Shown piece after piece: positions 35,881 to 47,380 of a stretch of 64,000 nucleotides of DNA (its first letter is position 1; each line of letters begins with the position of its first letter). The notes below the pieces were generated by a model. That model saw only the letters and a list, made by a program, of their open reading frames with translations, was not told the DNA's origin and searched no databases. Location: positions 310,001-374,000 of the forward strand of contig NBBA01000015.1 in assembly GCA_002794785.1 (NCBI GenBank), given 5' to 3'. This stretch comes from Coniferiporia sulphurascens (taxonomy: Eukaryota > Basidiomycota > Agaricomycetes > Hymenochaetales > Hymenochaetaceae). Made by a program: the position numbers and the translations under genes.

Positions 35881-38789
35881 ATGTCGTCCACCGGGCCAAC
35901 TGTCCGAATTCATCCTTCTTTAAAGGAAAGAATCAGTGTGGACGATGTGGACAAATGGAAGGATGACGCTGGTAAGCATCTTGCAGACTGCGCGGACCAA
36001 CCCCTTGCAACCGACTGAGTGTTTTGCAAGTCCTATCCCCGTACTCTACACGGATTGCTAGAACTATTTACGGCAGAGCGTCCAAAAAACCAGGATTCAT
36101 CGTAGAGAGAATCAAGAAAAGGAAGGGACGTAACGTCTCCAAAGGGAAATTGTCGTGTCTATTGACGATGCCTTCTGACATATTCATGGAGGCAAGTCGT
36201 CCACGTAATTAATTTAACTGGTTTATGGCCAAACGGATTCGCAGATTGCTAGTCACCTAGAGCCAATCGATGTGCTGCACCTCTCACGGGTTTCCCCGGA
36301 GCTCAACAGAATATTCATGTCCAAACAATCTCGCTCCATTTGGCGTGCCGCACGAACGAATGTCCAAATGCCAGATTGCCCGGATGATCTCAGTGAAGCA
36401 CAGTATATCAGTCTCTTGTATGAGAAAGATTGCCAAGTGTGCGGGTCGCCGAACGTCCCGTACAACATAAAGATCCTCATTCTGCGCGTCAGACTTTGCC
36501 GCAGCTGCTATTATGCTAAGTAAGTTCCTACATATATTTTATATTTCCTGCGGTTACTTTCCAATATAATGCTACCTATTTCAGTGTCATAAAGGCACAA
36601 AAATTGGCAACTTATAACAAGCGCGATGACATTTGTTTGTATTCGCTTGTACCGTGCAGTGAAGGTCCGATTGGTTTTCTTCCTAATGAGTGATTATTGG
36701 AAGCCAACGTCGTATCCATAGCAATTGACAATTATATGGTCGAGGGAATCCCTATGAATCTCATTATAGCAGATCGTGTACGATATTTCAAACCCGACTT
36801 CGAGGAGGCCGTGCGCAAGCTTAGGGAATTAAAAAATAGTCCCAGCCGTCGCAATGCCTATGTCGTAAACAGGCGGACGATTGTGTCGGAAATCGTGAAG
36901 GTAAGGGCCGCTTTATTTAATTGGGTTTGCCGCTGAATTTTATACAGAAAGCGAGGGTATTGCACGAATGGGTCGAGCGTATGGAGGAGACAACAAGACT
37001 TGCGGCAGAGCGTGCAACTTCAACTCGCAAATTCGAGTATGCATGCTCGGTTTTTCTTTGCTTATCCGCTAACGGTCCATTCTGCAGCATACTATCGAGA
37101 CTCGAGAAGCTGGGCTATGTTAAAGCCGATTACCCCAAACCACGTCGAAGTAAATTGTATGGCACTTGGGAAAGGCTTATTGAAAATAAAAAGGAGTTAA
37201 CCCCCCGCGGTAAGGGCTTCCTTACATTTCATTATGTTCAGTATATCTGACGCCTCATCGTATTTCCACTGCGTGTGCAGCATGGAAAGCTCTACAGCCA
37301 AAACTCGAACAGCTCATCCTTGAACTAAGACTGGAGCGTGCGCAGGATGCCCTCGACGAAAGGGTTCAGAGTCGCAAACAGGAGTTGTGCAAGTTCTATA
37401 TACCGTATCGATATGAACAGGCACCAGATCCCATGGAACGAACGTATTTACCCAACCTCGCGGACCTGTTTGCATTTCCGATCGTGCACGCACGTATTCA
37501 TGTCGATGATGCGCGCATGGAAATAACGCAGGAGTCGTGGGATATTCTGGCATCGGAGCTTCCCCGGGCCCTCCAGAGTCACAAAGAGCGTGTGTTGGAA
37601 CGATGCGACGCGATCTGTGCAAAGACGGAAACGGGTCGGCCGGATGACAATTCGGAATATGATAAAGAGAACATTGACCCTCTACCTCCGCGCACTGAAT
37701 CAAAGCCAGTGGCTGTAATACCAACTACGACCGAGTCTCTGTCCTTAAGGGCTTATGTTTTCTTCAAGTGTGGCTCTGTTTACTGCGACTGCCAGTGCGG
37801 TCAGACCTCCGAGCCGATGTCACTTCCCACGTTTTTGAGCACGCACGCCCCCTATTATTTTCTAGAACCAAGCGCAGGTATCTACGATCCGGAGCGAGAC
37901 CGTGACGTCGAACCGTTGTCTTCCTTCTTGACCTGTTACGCTTCAAAAACGGCGTACATTGCGAAAGCGCTCCTTAAAGGCCTGACTTTCTTAGAAAACA
38001 CAGAGATGAGATGGATGCTGGATCGCTCGAGGAACTTCACATGCCTGAGGTGTGCGCCTGTGATACGAAAAAAGATGACCTGGTCGGAAATGGTGTGTAT
38101 CGTTTCTCTAGTAAGCTATGATGGTCTCGAGCTTACCAAGTGCTTGATGCTCCTTAGGTTGCGCACTATGATTTTGAGAGCACGTGGTACACTAATGCAC
38201 GTGAAGTGTTAAGAATATATAAAAACACGAATGACGACTCGGAGCTGGGAAACGGTCTTTCCTCGCCAGCGCCATCTGATCAAGATACGACGTTTCCGTA
38301 TAATCAAGGCGGGAGACCCTACTGTCTCACATTTATCAATGACCACAACGTAGATGAAATGGAAAAACCTCTCGCGTGTTACGAACAAGAGTCTGGATCT
38401 GACATCACAACCAAGGACAAAATGAAAGTATCTTGCGAATCGAGTACATCACCGACAATTCAAGCCAGTGGCTCGTCCGACGAGCACCTTTCACCCGAAA
38501 ACCAGGCCCTGGAAAACGGCGGTGGCGGTAGAGTTGTCCCCGGAGCAAATGTATCTGGGAAGGCCGTATCCGCATGCTGCTCCATTTGCTGTGATTCTCG
38601 TATCATACACAAGCGGCTGACAATCGCCGCACTCGACGCTCATATTAGAGCTAAGTGAGTGTTTATAGATTTATTCACTGCGTTTCGTGATGATAATAAT
38701 ATATATAATTGTCCAGACATGGGAAGGAGCCGGAGAAGCGTGACATGACAAAAATCCAAGACTACTGGTCGTGGCTAATCGATGACTAA
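35881..38789 (+). CDS. F-box protein with C-terminal Cys/His zinc-finger-like segment
   Basis: Exons: 35881-35971, 36031-36191, 36245-36519, 36585-36664, 36722-36900, 36948-37036, 37088-37209, 37281-38092, 38158-38654, 38717-38789. The F-box (PSDIFMEIASHLEPIDVLHL then SRVSPELNRIF) would dock on Skp1 of an SCF ubiquitin ligase. It is followed by CQVCGSPNV, basic helical text and a C-terminal CCSICCDSR-HKRLTIAALDAHIRAKH segment that looks like a C2H2-type finger. The 36191/36192 intron has a GC donor (GCAAGT); the join restores MEIASHL. Reading straight through 36585-36900 meets TGA at 36691, so I place a 57-bp intron (36665-36721) that removes it in frame. If that intron is not used, the gene carries a nonsense codon. 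Agaricomycetes have many such F-box genes. Confidence 0.8.
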
Positions 38790-39242
38790 CTATTGGTGGA
38801 CTTTGCTGCAGTTACTTATTCTCTTCATTTATCGCTGTGCCAGTGAGCACGTGGCTTACAAAATACCTCTTATAATCAGTATGCTATCCTCAGCTCCTTC
38901 GCGCTTTTATCAGTATTGCCACGTGAGTCTGGCGCACTCTCAAATCGTCTTGACCATTGTTATCCCCTAGATGTACTAGAGATAGGGTCTCCATGCAAGG
39001 AGCACCCAGCGACGAGGACTCTATTCACTATCATGTGGCCCTTCAAAATTTGCAACGGGGCATCCCCATTTCTTGGACTCTAAGTAAACTACGATGTAGT
39101 AGATATACACGGTTAGTGTCAAATGTGTAAAAATATTGTCTTGCGAGCCCGTAAAAAAAGTATTCCTGTTTGCATGCACTTGGCCCTGCATGACCTAAGC
39201 AGCACTGGTTTAAGAGTTGTTACGTTGGACGGAAGGACAGGC
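38790..39242. other. Intergenic before tRNA-Pro
   Basis: No gene is seen. It contains the F-box gene 3' flank. Confidence 0.55.
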
Positions 39243-39313
39243 GGCCTAATGGTCTAGTAGTATGATACTCGCTTCGGGTGCGAGTGGTCCTGAGTTCAAT
39301 TCTCGGTTAGGCC
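39243..39313 (+). tRNA. tRNA-Pro (anticodon CGG)
   Basis: The 71-nt cloverleaf has a perfect 7-bp acceptor stem GGCCTAA/TTAGGCC. The anticodon stem CTCGC/GCGAG closes loop TTCGGGT, giving CGG. The T arm is CTGAG-TTCAATT-CTCGG with one G-U pair. No intron is present. The D arm is weak (GTC/GAT, loop TAGTAGTAT), and one position in box A differs from the usual TGGTCTAGTGG. T runs follow at 39319-39323 and 39329-39336. Confidence 0.9.
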
Positions 39314-39318
39314 CGTTG

Positions 39319-39336
39319 TTTTTCTATCTTTTTTTT
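39319..39336 (+). terminator. Pol III terminator T runs after tRNA-Pro
   Basis: TTTTT at 39319-39323 and eight T at 39329-39336 lie 6-23 bp after the tRNA 3' end, as expected for RNA polymerase III. Confidence 0.75.
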
Positions 39337-40232
39337 GCAGACAATGGAGTATGCGTGGGAATATAAAGCCAAAGCGGGGAACAAGTGTTATCCCACGCAA
39401 GTGGCCCGACTGCCAGTGGTTCACTAACAACATGTCCAAGCCCAATGCCCCTTTCTTCGGCCTCAGGACCTGGGCGCTTCGAGCATCGTCATCGCATTTG
39501 CTTTCATAGATGAACGCCGCGGAATATGTAATGCGTATGATATCAATTTCGAAGATTTTACTTTGGCCGTGACATGCGATATTAATTTATGTGCGCATGC
39601 ATCGGTCTATTTTGTACTTCCCAGGAGAAAAAGCAATTTCCAACTTGATCTAACTTCACGAGATAACATGTTTTCTTGGATTTATAGCTCACCATGCCTA
39701 TGGTGACCGTTAAATTCCTAGCAGAACCTCGAGGTGTGACTGCAGTAAAAGCACTGTAGTTACCTACCTAACGCCTGGTGCCCAACGAACTAGCACATAT
39801 CCATCCACTACTGAGTTCATAGCCCTCATACATGGGAAACCGAGCGAACGCAGCAAATGGTACGCATCCCTGGACCTTGCCTCTCATGAATCCGCCCAAG
39901 TGGTATATCCAAGTCCTTTGCACCGTTCGCGGTGATGGGGCCAATGGTGGTGCGTACGCACAAGTCAATGTTGTGCCTTTGGATGAGACAGGTCGACAAG
40001 CTCGACTAGAAAGGGATACAAAACCTTGCAGGAAAAAGGTCAAAGAAAAGAAAAGGAGGTCAAGGAGCGCTCAATGGGCTGTGTGTAGCCGAGCGGACTC
40101 GTACGCTGAGAGCTGGGCGCAGCCGGACCCGCTGCCGAGAGGTACGCCGGCGTTCGCCGAGCAATACTCTCTCCACCGTAGGCCTGCCACCGGTCGCGAC
40201 CCGCAACACCACATCCTCTCTCGAGGATTCCA
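39337..40232. other. 0.9-kb intergenic stretch upstream of the Crinkler-type gene
   Basis: A frame at 39832-40287 on the plus strand reads through this DNA but has no recognisable domain, and it overlaps the start of the next gene. I do not call it. The promoter of the next gene must lie here. Confidence 0.5.
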
Positions 40233-42212
40233 ATGGCCGGTATGCCATCTCATTGCACTGTGTCGTCCATTTCTCACCTTTCCATAGATACGGTCTCTTT
40301 CCTCGTCCTAGTCGGGGACTTCCTTGTCCCTATAAAAGTCGCGAAAGACAAAACCATCTCATCGATCTTCCACTTGTTGAAGGAAGAAGACCATCAAGCA
40401 GAGGATTATCTTGAAGGGCTCGTGCCTGAAGACTGCCAATATTTCCGGCTTGCACCTCCCTTGCCCAAGGATGAGTTCAGGTTCTCTTGGTTCTACACAC
40501 ATAGGGACAAGGGTGCTTTAATGGAGGCGCACGCAAAAAAAATTACGCGTCTGTCGCTTTCTGATACTATCGGGGAAATACTCCCGGACCGAGTTCGCCC
40601 GGATTTCGTATGTCTAATAGTCGAGAATTTGAAACGTGCGCGGTTGCTTAATTCAATGCAATTCTTTTACTGACACCCTTAGTTTAGTCCTTCCTGATGC
40701 CCTTAGACCAGAAAAGAGGCAGAAGCTCGATGTGGAAGACAGCACTACAAGGCGCCAGAAGTTCATTAAAGGTACATTGAATTGCACACCGGCTTAATAC
40801 CCTGTTGAGTAACAATACGGTCATAGCCCAAGCACGGGACGTCGAATTGGCACGGATGGCCCTTCGCCCTTCTTCAGCCGCGATGCTGCCCGCTTTTGAA
40901 AAGGAGCAAAGAAGACGGCCAGTTCTCAATGGCCGTCCGTGTCAGAACTATGGTCTCCCAGTCGGCTTATTTCACCCTATATTCGATTCATTTCAAGCTG
41001 CAATAAAGGACAAGCATAGTTACCCAGATGCCGAGACTTATGCATCAGTCAGGGAGCTTTTCGTAGCCAGCACTGATTTTTATGACTCGAAAAATGATCG
41101 GGTTGATAAAATCGACAGTATCTTGACTCCGCTTATCGGTGAACATTTCTTGAACATCTTGGCACCCGGTGTCAAGAGCGACGGAGTTATTCATCACTCT
41201 TGTGGCAGTGGGACCGCGTATCTTGCAATACGAGAAGTTAAGAATGAAATTGGATTGGGCAATGCGGATCCATATAACGAGGGTAGTCTGGCTTATCGCA
41301 GATACTGGGCGGATAAAAAGCGTAAGTGGGGGTCAATCGCGTAAATTTACCTTGGTTGACCAAGTGCTTCTGTCAGAGGATACCTTGAGAAGCAAGTCAT
41401 ATTGTCCCACCTTCATTCTGGCCTTTGCGGGTCCCTGGCTATGTGTACTTGGTGGTATCTATGCCGATAGAGCAATTGTGCAACCTCTAACGGATTACCT
41501 ATGGCTTGGAGTGGACGTATTCGGTGATGACCGACTACTCTCTATATCACGGCTCTTTGCCGCACTGAAGTCATCTCTTTCCAAGCTCCGGCAGTATTAT
41601 GACTCGCTCTCCAATGTCGGTGGAGATAGACCCGATGGCTTTCCGTTCGTCCGAAAGTATCATGCTGAGACTTTTTCGTACATATCGATGCTCGCAGAAG
41701 ATGATTCGCACAAGCTCATATATAAAGCGAGACACAACCAATCCGGACGGCTTTTAGTGGTAAAGTTCGTGTCTAAATACCACGCACAGGCTCATCGTCT
41801 TCTCGCCGAGCATCAACTGGCACCCGTCTTGCACTATGCCGGAACGGAGGATGCTAATGCACAAACGTACGGCGGGTGGTACATGATCGTCATGGATTTT
41901 GTTGATATAGCAGAGTCGTGGAACTACTATCTCTCTGAAGACCAAGCTGGCCAGGTCAAGCGGGCTGTTGACCTCTTGCATTCGCACGACCTCGTATTTG
42001 GAGACCTTCGCCGACCGAATGTTTTGATCACGGCTGAAACGGAGAATGCGGTGCTCATCGATTTTAATTGGTGTAGTCGGGCAGATGAAGGACGGTACCC
42101 GCCAAGCTTAAACACAGCGCCTGAAATTTATTGGGCGGAAGGTGTTGGTCCGGGTTGCATCATGAGAAAACGGCACGATCTGGACATGCTGAAGAGATTA
42201 ACAAGAAAGTAG
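40233..42212 (+). CDS. Crinkler (CRN)-type protein with C-terminal kinase-like domain
   Basis: Exons: 40233-40239, 40288-40635, 40688-40771, 40827-41321, 41377-42212 (589 aa). Exon 1 gives only MA plus one base; joined, the start reads MADTVSFLVLVGDFLVPIKV, the compact N-terminal domain of CRN proteins, with KTISSIFHLLKEE and DTIGEILPD-PDFVCLIVE. The middle has VIHHSCGSGTAYLAIREVKN and FAGPWLCVLGGIYADR. The C-terminal part is kinase-like: LLVVKFVSKYH (VAIK position), FGDLRRPNVLI near residue 519 (catalytic loop) and VLIDFNW near 539 (DFN where DFG is usual). CRNs were first described as oomycete effectors but occur in many free-living fungi. No signal peptide is seen. Whether it phosphorylates anything is open. 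Confidence 0.82.
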
Positions 42213-43035
42213 CTTTGGAGCGATATACATATCTGAACGCTAATCCTATATATCCCTATCTATTTCCAATGACCTTTATATACAGTATATGTATGCAATT
42301 ATAGGACTAGTCAATCCCTTTCTGAGACTCTGTAAGTCCGGCACAAAATTCTAAAGTATAGTTATGTACAGGTCCCAGTTTTCGTCGATATCATGTAATC
42401 GGAACCATGACTTGAGCGGTGTATTAGTTCTAGATTTCGATTTAGGGCCAATAACCCCTGTCATAGTGTCGGAAACGCTGAATAAAAACTCCCGGGCGAC
42501 CCTGACACATGTCACACTGGTGTAGAAGGTTTTACTGGCGGGTCTGTGTGCATCACCGCAGTTGATTATTTTAGTTTGCCCACTCGCTGGCGAAAATAGT
42601 ACCAAGTCAAACATGAGTCCGGGCACGGTCCTGCTCGTTGGCAGGGATGTAACCATGGTCGGAGATAAAGGGAAGGGTCTTGTCTGTCTTCGGACGAATA
42701 GCTGGGACTGGTATCAAAAGTGCTGTATTTATAACGTAATACACAGTAATAGTCGCTGGGGGCTCGACCTTTGTAGAGCAAGCGTTGTTAATTATAATAA
42801 GTTCAAGACCAAGATCAATGCCACCAAAAATAAACAGGTTACAAATTATTGTGTGCAAAAAAGAGAGAGAGAGAAAATGAGTCGGGAGTCCAATAATATC
42901 CTGAGAAAGCAAATAAACATGATTAGACGGGCTTTAATGCCCTTGCTTTAAAATAGTAGGAGTCCATCAATCTTGTAAACAAGATCGCAAAGTGCGCCGA
43001 GGACGAGGGATCGGGACCGGGACGCCTGCGGTCAT
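42213..43035. other. Convergent 3' flanks of the CRN-type gene and the laccase
   Basis: No gene is supported in these 823 bases. A short AG dinucleotide run lies near 42862-42873. Confidence 0.55.
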
Positions 43036-45605
43036 TCAAAGGAAGATGATATCTTCGAACTGCTTATCGGGATCATTCTTTGCGTAGTTGGGGCAGAGCG
43101 CATCCCACGCAGCTGTACACATATGGTCAGATATATATAAAAGACAAGTGGAGCGCGACGAGTCACTCACAGTTTACGGGGTTCGCCGCTTTGATGTCCG
43201 GAACATTCTCTGCGAATACAATAGCGAGGCCGCTGTGCAAAAGAGGTGATGGCAGTCAGTGCCGCCCGATCGAGATTAACCGCTCGGCTACTAAAACTCA
43301 CGCCTCGAGATGCCAGTCGATGTGGCAATGCAGGAACCATGGGCCGGCGTTGTCCGTGACGAAACGGATTGTGACGTTGTCCCCACCCTGGCCGATGCTT
43401 ACTACATCGCGGCGCACAGGGTTGGCGTAGTTGTACACATCGCTGCCTGCGACGCGTACGACATCGAAGTTGTGCCCGTGGAGATGGAAGGGGTGCTTCA
43501 GGTTCAAGACGGTTCAGATGCGCATCGAGTTTGACAGAATGTACCGCACTCACCGGGAAGCCACCGGGTAAGGAGACCTCGATTGTGCTGTTTCCGGGAA
43601 GAGGGTAGACCGATCCCGACGGGAGAAGGTCAACGGGGTTCGTGGTGCCACTCAGGATCTGAAGGAGGACCGGAACGCTGGGTGGAATGAAAGTCACACC
43701 GTTGACCATATGTCTACCAGACGTTGTGTTCTAGATAAACGAAATAGTTGAGCCATTGTGGAACGCGCCATCATGGGATGTACTTACAATCGCGATGTTC
43801 AGGTTGAGAGGATAGTCGACTCCGCCCCTCACAGGCTCCCCGGGCTGATGACAAGTAAATACATGTCAAAGATGTGCAAGAAAATTTGATTCTTACCGCT
43901 CCAGGATTCACGAGAGGCTGTAAAGCGAATTTCGATATGAGCTTAGAGTTATTCAATCTAACCGAAAGATGCTTACCGCCAAGTCAGCCTCATTGAGGGC
44001 AACACCACTAATCGTCTGGTTGGTCTGCGGTTCGACGAGTTTGGCTCCAGCATAACGAAGAATAGCAGAGTTGATCCCGCCAGCAAAGCCTTCCACACCA
44101 GTGTTGTCTCCCAACTGAGAAAGAGAAATAGGGTTCACCCGGATCCCTATAGGGAAAGATCAAATATGAGCAAATCTCCCACGGTATCCATGATTGATTG
44201 AATCTCACAGTAGTTGTCTATCGGCTTGTCAGCTGTGACGATGACTGAGTAGCGTTGAGCAGGGAAGATGGCGAGACTGTCAACTGTAAGAGGCACGGTC
44301 TCAACACCATCCGCCTCGATGATGGTCATATTGTGTCCATCGATCGAAACGTTATAACTTTAGAAGAAGGTCAGTATTCGTTTCAGACTATTGAAGGAAT
44401 AGGCGAGCTCACGTGGGGAAACAGCTGGTGCTAACGATGCGGAAACGGTATCTGAAAGGATAAACCATCGTTTAATTTCTGCATAAAATGCTATATAGAA
44501 TTATAAAAAAATATACCGAAGACCGTGCTGTACACCGACAACTGCCAAGGGAGCATCACTTGGCCCGTTACTATTTCGGCCGAGGCCGTTGATGGTCGTC
44601 GTATTTGGAGCCCTTGTGTTGCGCCACTATCAGCAGTCTGTCTGTCAAAGATGCGAGAAGAGCGGCTTACGGGTCAACATTACCGAGGTTGGGGAATAGC
44701 GAAGGTGCCACTGAATGGTACCAGTCTGCGAGAGTTATGACCGTAGACTCTGTAATCCATCGGGTCAGAGGTGTAAAAATGGAAATAAAAGTATGGTTTA
44801 CCGTTATCGACGTCATACATGTGTTTGAGCGGATCATTAGGGTCTGTCTATGGTCTCAGCGGCGGTAAAAAGACCTTTTGAACAAGATCTCACCATACAA
44901 AACCAGCGGGCCACTGATGTATCAAATCGTCAGCACGCGTAACTATGACATAAGATGAATCTTAATTACCGAAGGCCGTCGCAGTATTGCGTAGAAAGAT
45001 GGGAATGGTACCAATAGGTCCCAGACTGTCCAGGCACAGAGAAGTCATACCTGGGATAGTCTCAGCAAAGTGTGGCGTGTGGTGGTTTACTCTGCTTTGA
45101 AGCTTACAAGAAAGATTGATTGGGAACAATCGGACACTGGTTCACCCAAGCGGGCCCGTCCATTTCGTTAGTCCCCGCTTGAAAGAGGCCGTGCCAATGC
45201 TGATGCACATACTTCAGTCGTGTTTCAAGGACCCGACGCTTCCCGACTTACGATTGAGGTAGCACGGCGCATGGTCGTGTCCGTGAGCTCGTCGATAACA
45301 TTAAGCTAGCATTTGGAATGAGGTCGAGTAATGTTAACCAGGTTAGAAAAAAATGGCTACCTTGAAGTGGTCTCCGATATTACCAGTGATTAAAGGGCCT
45401 GGAAACTGGCCATTGACCACGACGGTACTGTAAAGACTTTTAAAACGCGCTGCGACGAAGAGTGGTATAATACTCACGATCGACTGGTGCCATCCGGAGC
45501 AAGATGGGCATTGACGACGAACAGATCTTTCTCTACTATTGCAGAAAACGACCGCTGAGACAGCGATAACGCGACCAGAGAAGAGAGTAAAGAGAATGTG
45601 CGCAT
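43036..45605 (-). CDS. Secreted laccase (multicopper oxidase)
   Basis: Eighteen minus-strand exons: 45605-45478, 45427-45361, 45305-45252, 45199-45108, 45050-44970, 44913-44894, 44843-44802, 44749-44671, 44612-44517, 44451-44413, 44357-44209, 44146-43977, 43917-43897, 43844-43788, 43730-43554, 43495-43302, 43232-43171, 43112-43036 (534 aa). It oxidises phenols while reducing O2 to water outside the cell. All four copper signatures are present: [20 protein letters not shown] (L1), [14 protein letters not shown] (L2), [13 protein letters not shown] (L3) and [13 protein letters not shown] (L4). The Leu after the L4 Cys-His-Ile block argues for a middle or higher redox type; this is inference. 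A hydrophobic signal peptide [16 protein letters not shown] leads. Potential N-glycosylation sites include NTT and NST. Length is normal and no damage is seen. Confidence 0.94.
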
Positions 45606-45677
45606 CCTGGGATGCGTGTGGGTGCAAAAGAGGGTAAACTGGAGGATTGTTCTGAACAAGGATAGAGCATATGCGGC

Positions 45678-45685
45678 TTTTTATA
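45678..45685 (-). promoter_or_regulatory. TATA box of the laccase gene
   Basis: TATAAAAA on the minus strand lies 73-80 bp upstream of the laccase ATG (45605), a usual distance for fungal secreted oxidase genes. No copper- or xenobiotic-response motif is claimed. Confidence 0.6.
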
Positions 45686-47380
45686 CGCCGTAACCCATAT
45701 AACTTAGATTTAGCTCTTACGGAGCTTGGTCAAAACAAGGATCCGAATCTCACCGAGTAGGATGGCATGTAGCGGGAAATGTCAGCGCTAGGGACATTCA
45801 AGGCGATCAGATGCTGGCGTTTGAAGTCAGTAGAATGAAGTTACCAAGCAGTCTCACGTGTACGGTATGAGTGCGCATTACTGTCCGATGCGATGCGATG
45901 TCGGTCTTATGGGAGTCTCGGTATGATCACAGATCCACAGTAGATGGAAGGAGGCACACCGAATAAAGTATACGCATATAGCCGAAAATAACGAGGCACA
46001 GCAGATCCCCGCCTCGAAAACGCTGACATGATGAGGGGGTCTTCTCGAATTCCCAGTCTAATCCATCAATCGGGGCGCTATGCCGCAGTGCTTGCGTAAT
46101 TGATTGGCGGAAAAGTCGGACCCGCCTGAGAAAAGCGGGCAAGCATTAATTCATTTCATCAAAGTCAAAGTTCCGAGTAAAGCCGTCTGCGCGACGTCGT
46201 GGGATGCGATCGCGATGTCAATGGTGCGGACGCGACGTCCGACTACGTCTTGTGAGGCACCCCAAAAGTATTCGCTGAGGCGACCTGAATAGGCAACAAT
46301 ATTGGGCTCATTGAGCGGTGATGGCCATGTTTGGACCGCTGGTCGAGTCTCGCTTGGTTTCAATGCTACTGTCAGAGGTGCGGCCCCTCCGCACCGATCT
46401 GGGTAATATATCATGTAGATTGATGCGCTATGAGCGCCGAGGCACAGGGATGCGGGGAGAGTGCTAGTTGGTGGTGTTAGATTGGTCGGCCCTTCTGCTA
46501 CCGACTGCTTAGCCAGAGCTAAGCGCTCACATATGATACATCGCGCGAGCTTGCATAAGCATTAAGACAGGGGCCTTGAGTCGCGACGAAATTGCCTCTG
46601 TGCGCACAGGAATTGCGCCCAATATGCGAGTCAAGCGAGACCGAGACCGAGAATGATGAACAAGTCGCACTGAGGCGGATTGACGCTGCGGCACAGCTTC
46701 TCATTTCATGCCCCATAAGGAAGGCGGTATTCCCGATATGGAAGTTCATGACAATAAGTGAAACTATCTACAAGTCTGGGTCAGAGGACCGTGTGCGAAG
46801 ACATCCATGTGTAACTGAGGGCGCAAAGCTATGCTGTCCATTGTTATCTCGACCTCTTCAGCCTCAGTGCCTTAAATTAGCTGCAGGTGAGAAAGTTATT
46901 ATCGGAAAGCCGACAACGCCGGTCAGCTTACTTGGTACGTCCCCGGCATTTTGCACGGCACTTATAGCTACCAGCCACAAAAGCCGTTGTATCTGCTCTG
47001 TATACCATCATGTATATATCTTCCTTGAGCGGCGGCACTCATTTACTTGTGATCCATGATCGTTGGTGGAGGGACGTTTCATCAATATTCCCTAGCCAAA
47101 AAATATTCGTGTACGAGTGTTACAACAATGATGATACCAGGTCCTGGAGATAGCAGCGTCGCGAAGCAGGAGACGACACCATGGACAAACCTAAAGAAAG
47201 AGAGACAAGCAGCATAGACCTACAGACAGACTGGAGTATTGAAATGAATACCGAAACAAGGTAAAATGATGACAGGTCAGGAAGCTTTGGTAACGAGACT
47301 CCCGTTGATACACGTTTCGATGACTTCCGTTTCGGCGCACATCGTGACCGAGCAGACGGACTTAAAAGTCCCAAAATGGA
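45686..47380. other. 1.7-kb stretch with one possible gene fragment
   Basis: On the minus strand 46414-46151 reads an 87-residue frame ending TLLGTLTLMK-like sequence (segments SGRLSEYFWGASQDVVGRRV and DIAIASHDVAQTALLGTL). Its codon use is GC3-rich and protein-like, which suggests the last exon of a lost or unrecognised gene. I could not extend it or name a family. Nothing else is supported. Confidence 0.35.

Noticed and set aside
39832..40287. 151-codon plus-strand frame before the Crinkler-type gene
   Set aside because: No domain is recognisable; its end overlaps the first exon and intron of the CRN-type gene in another frame.
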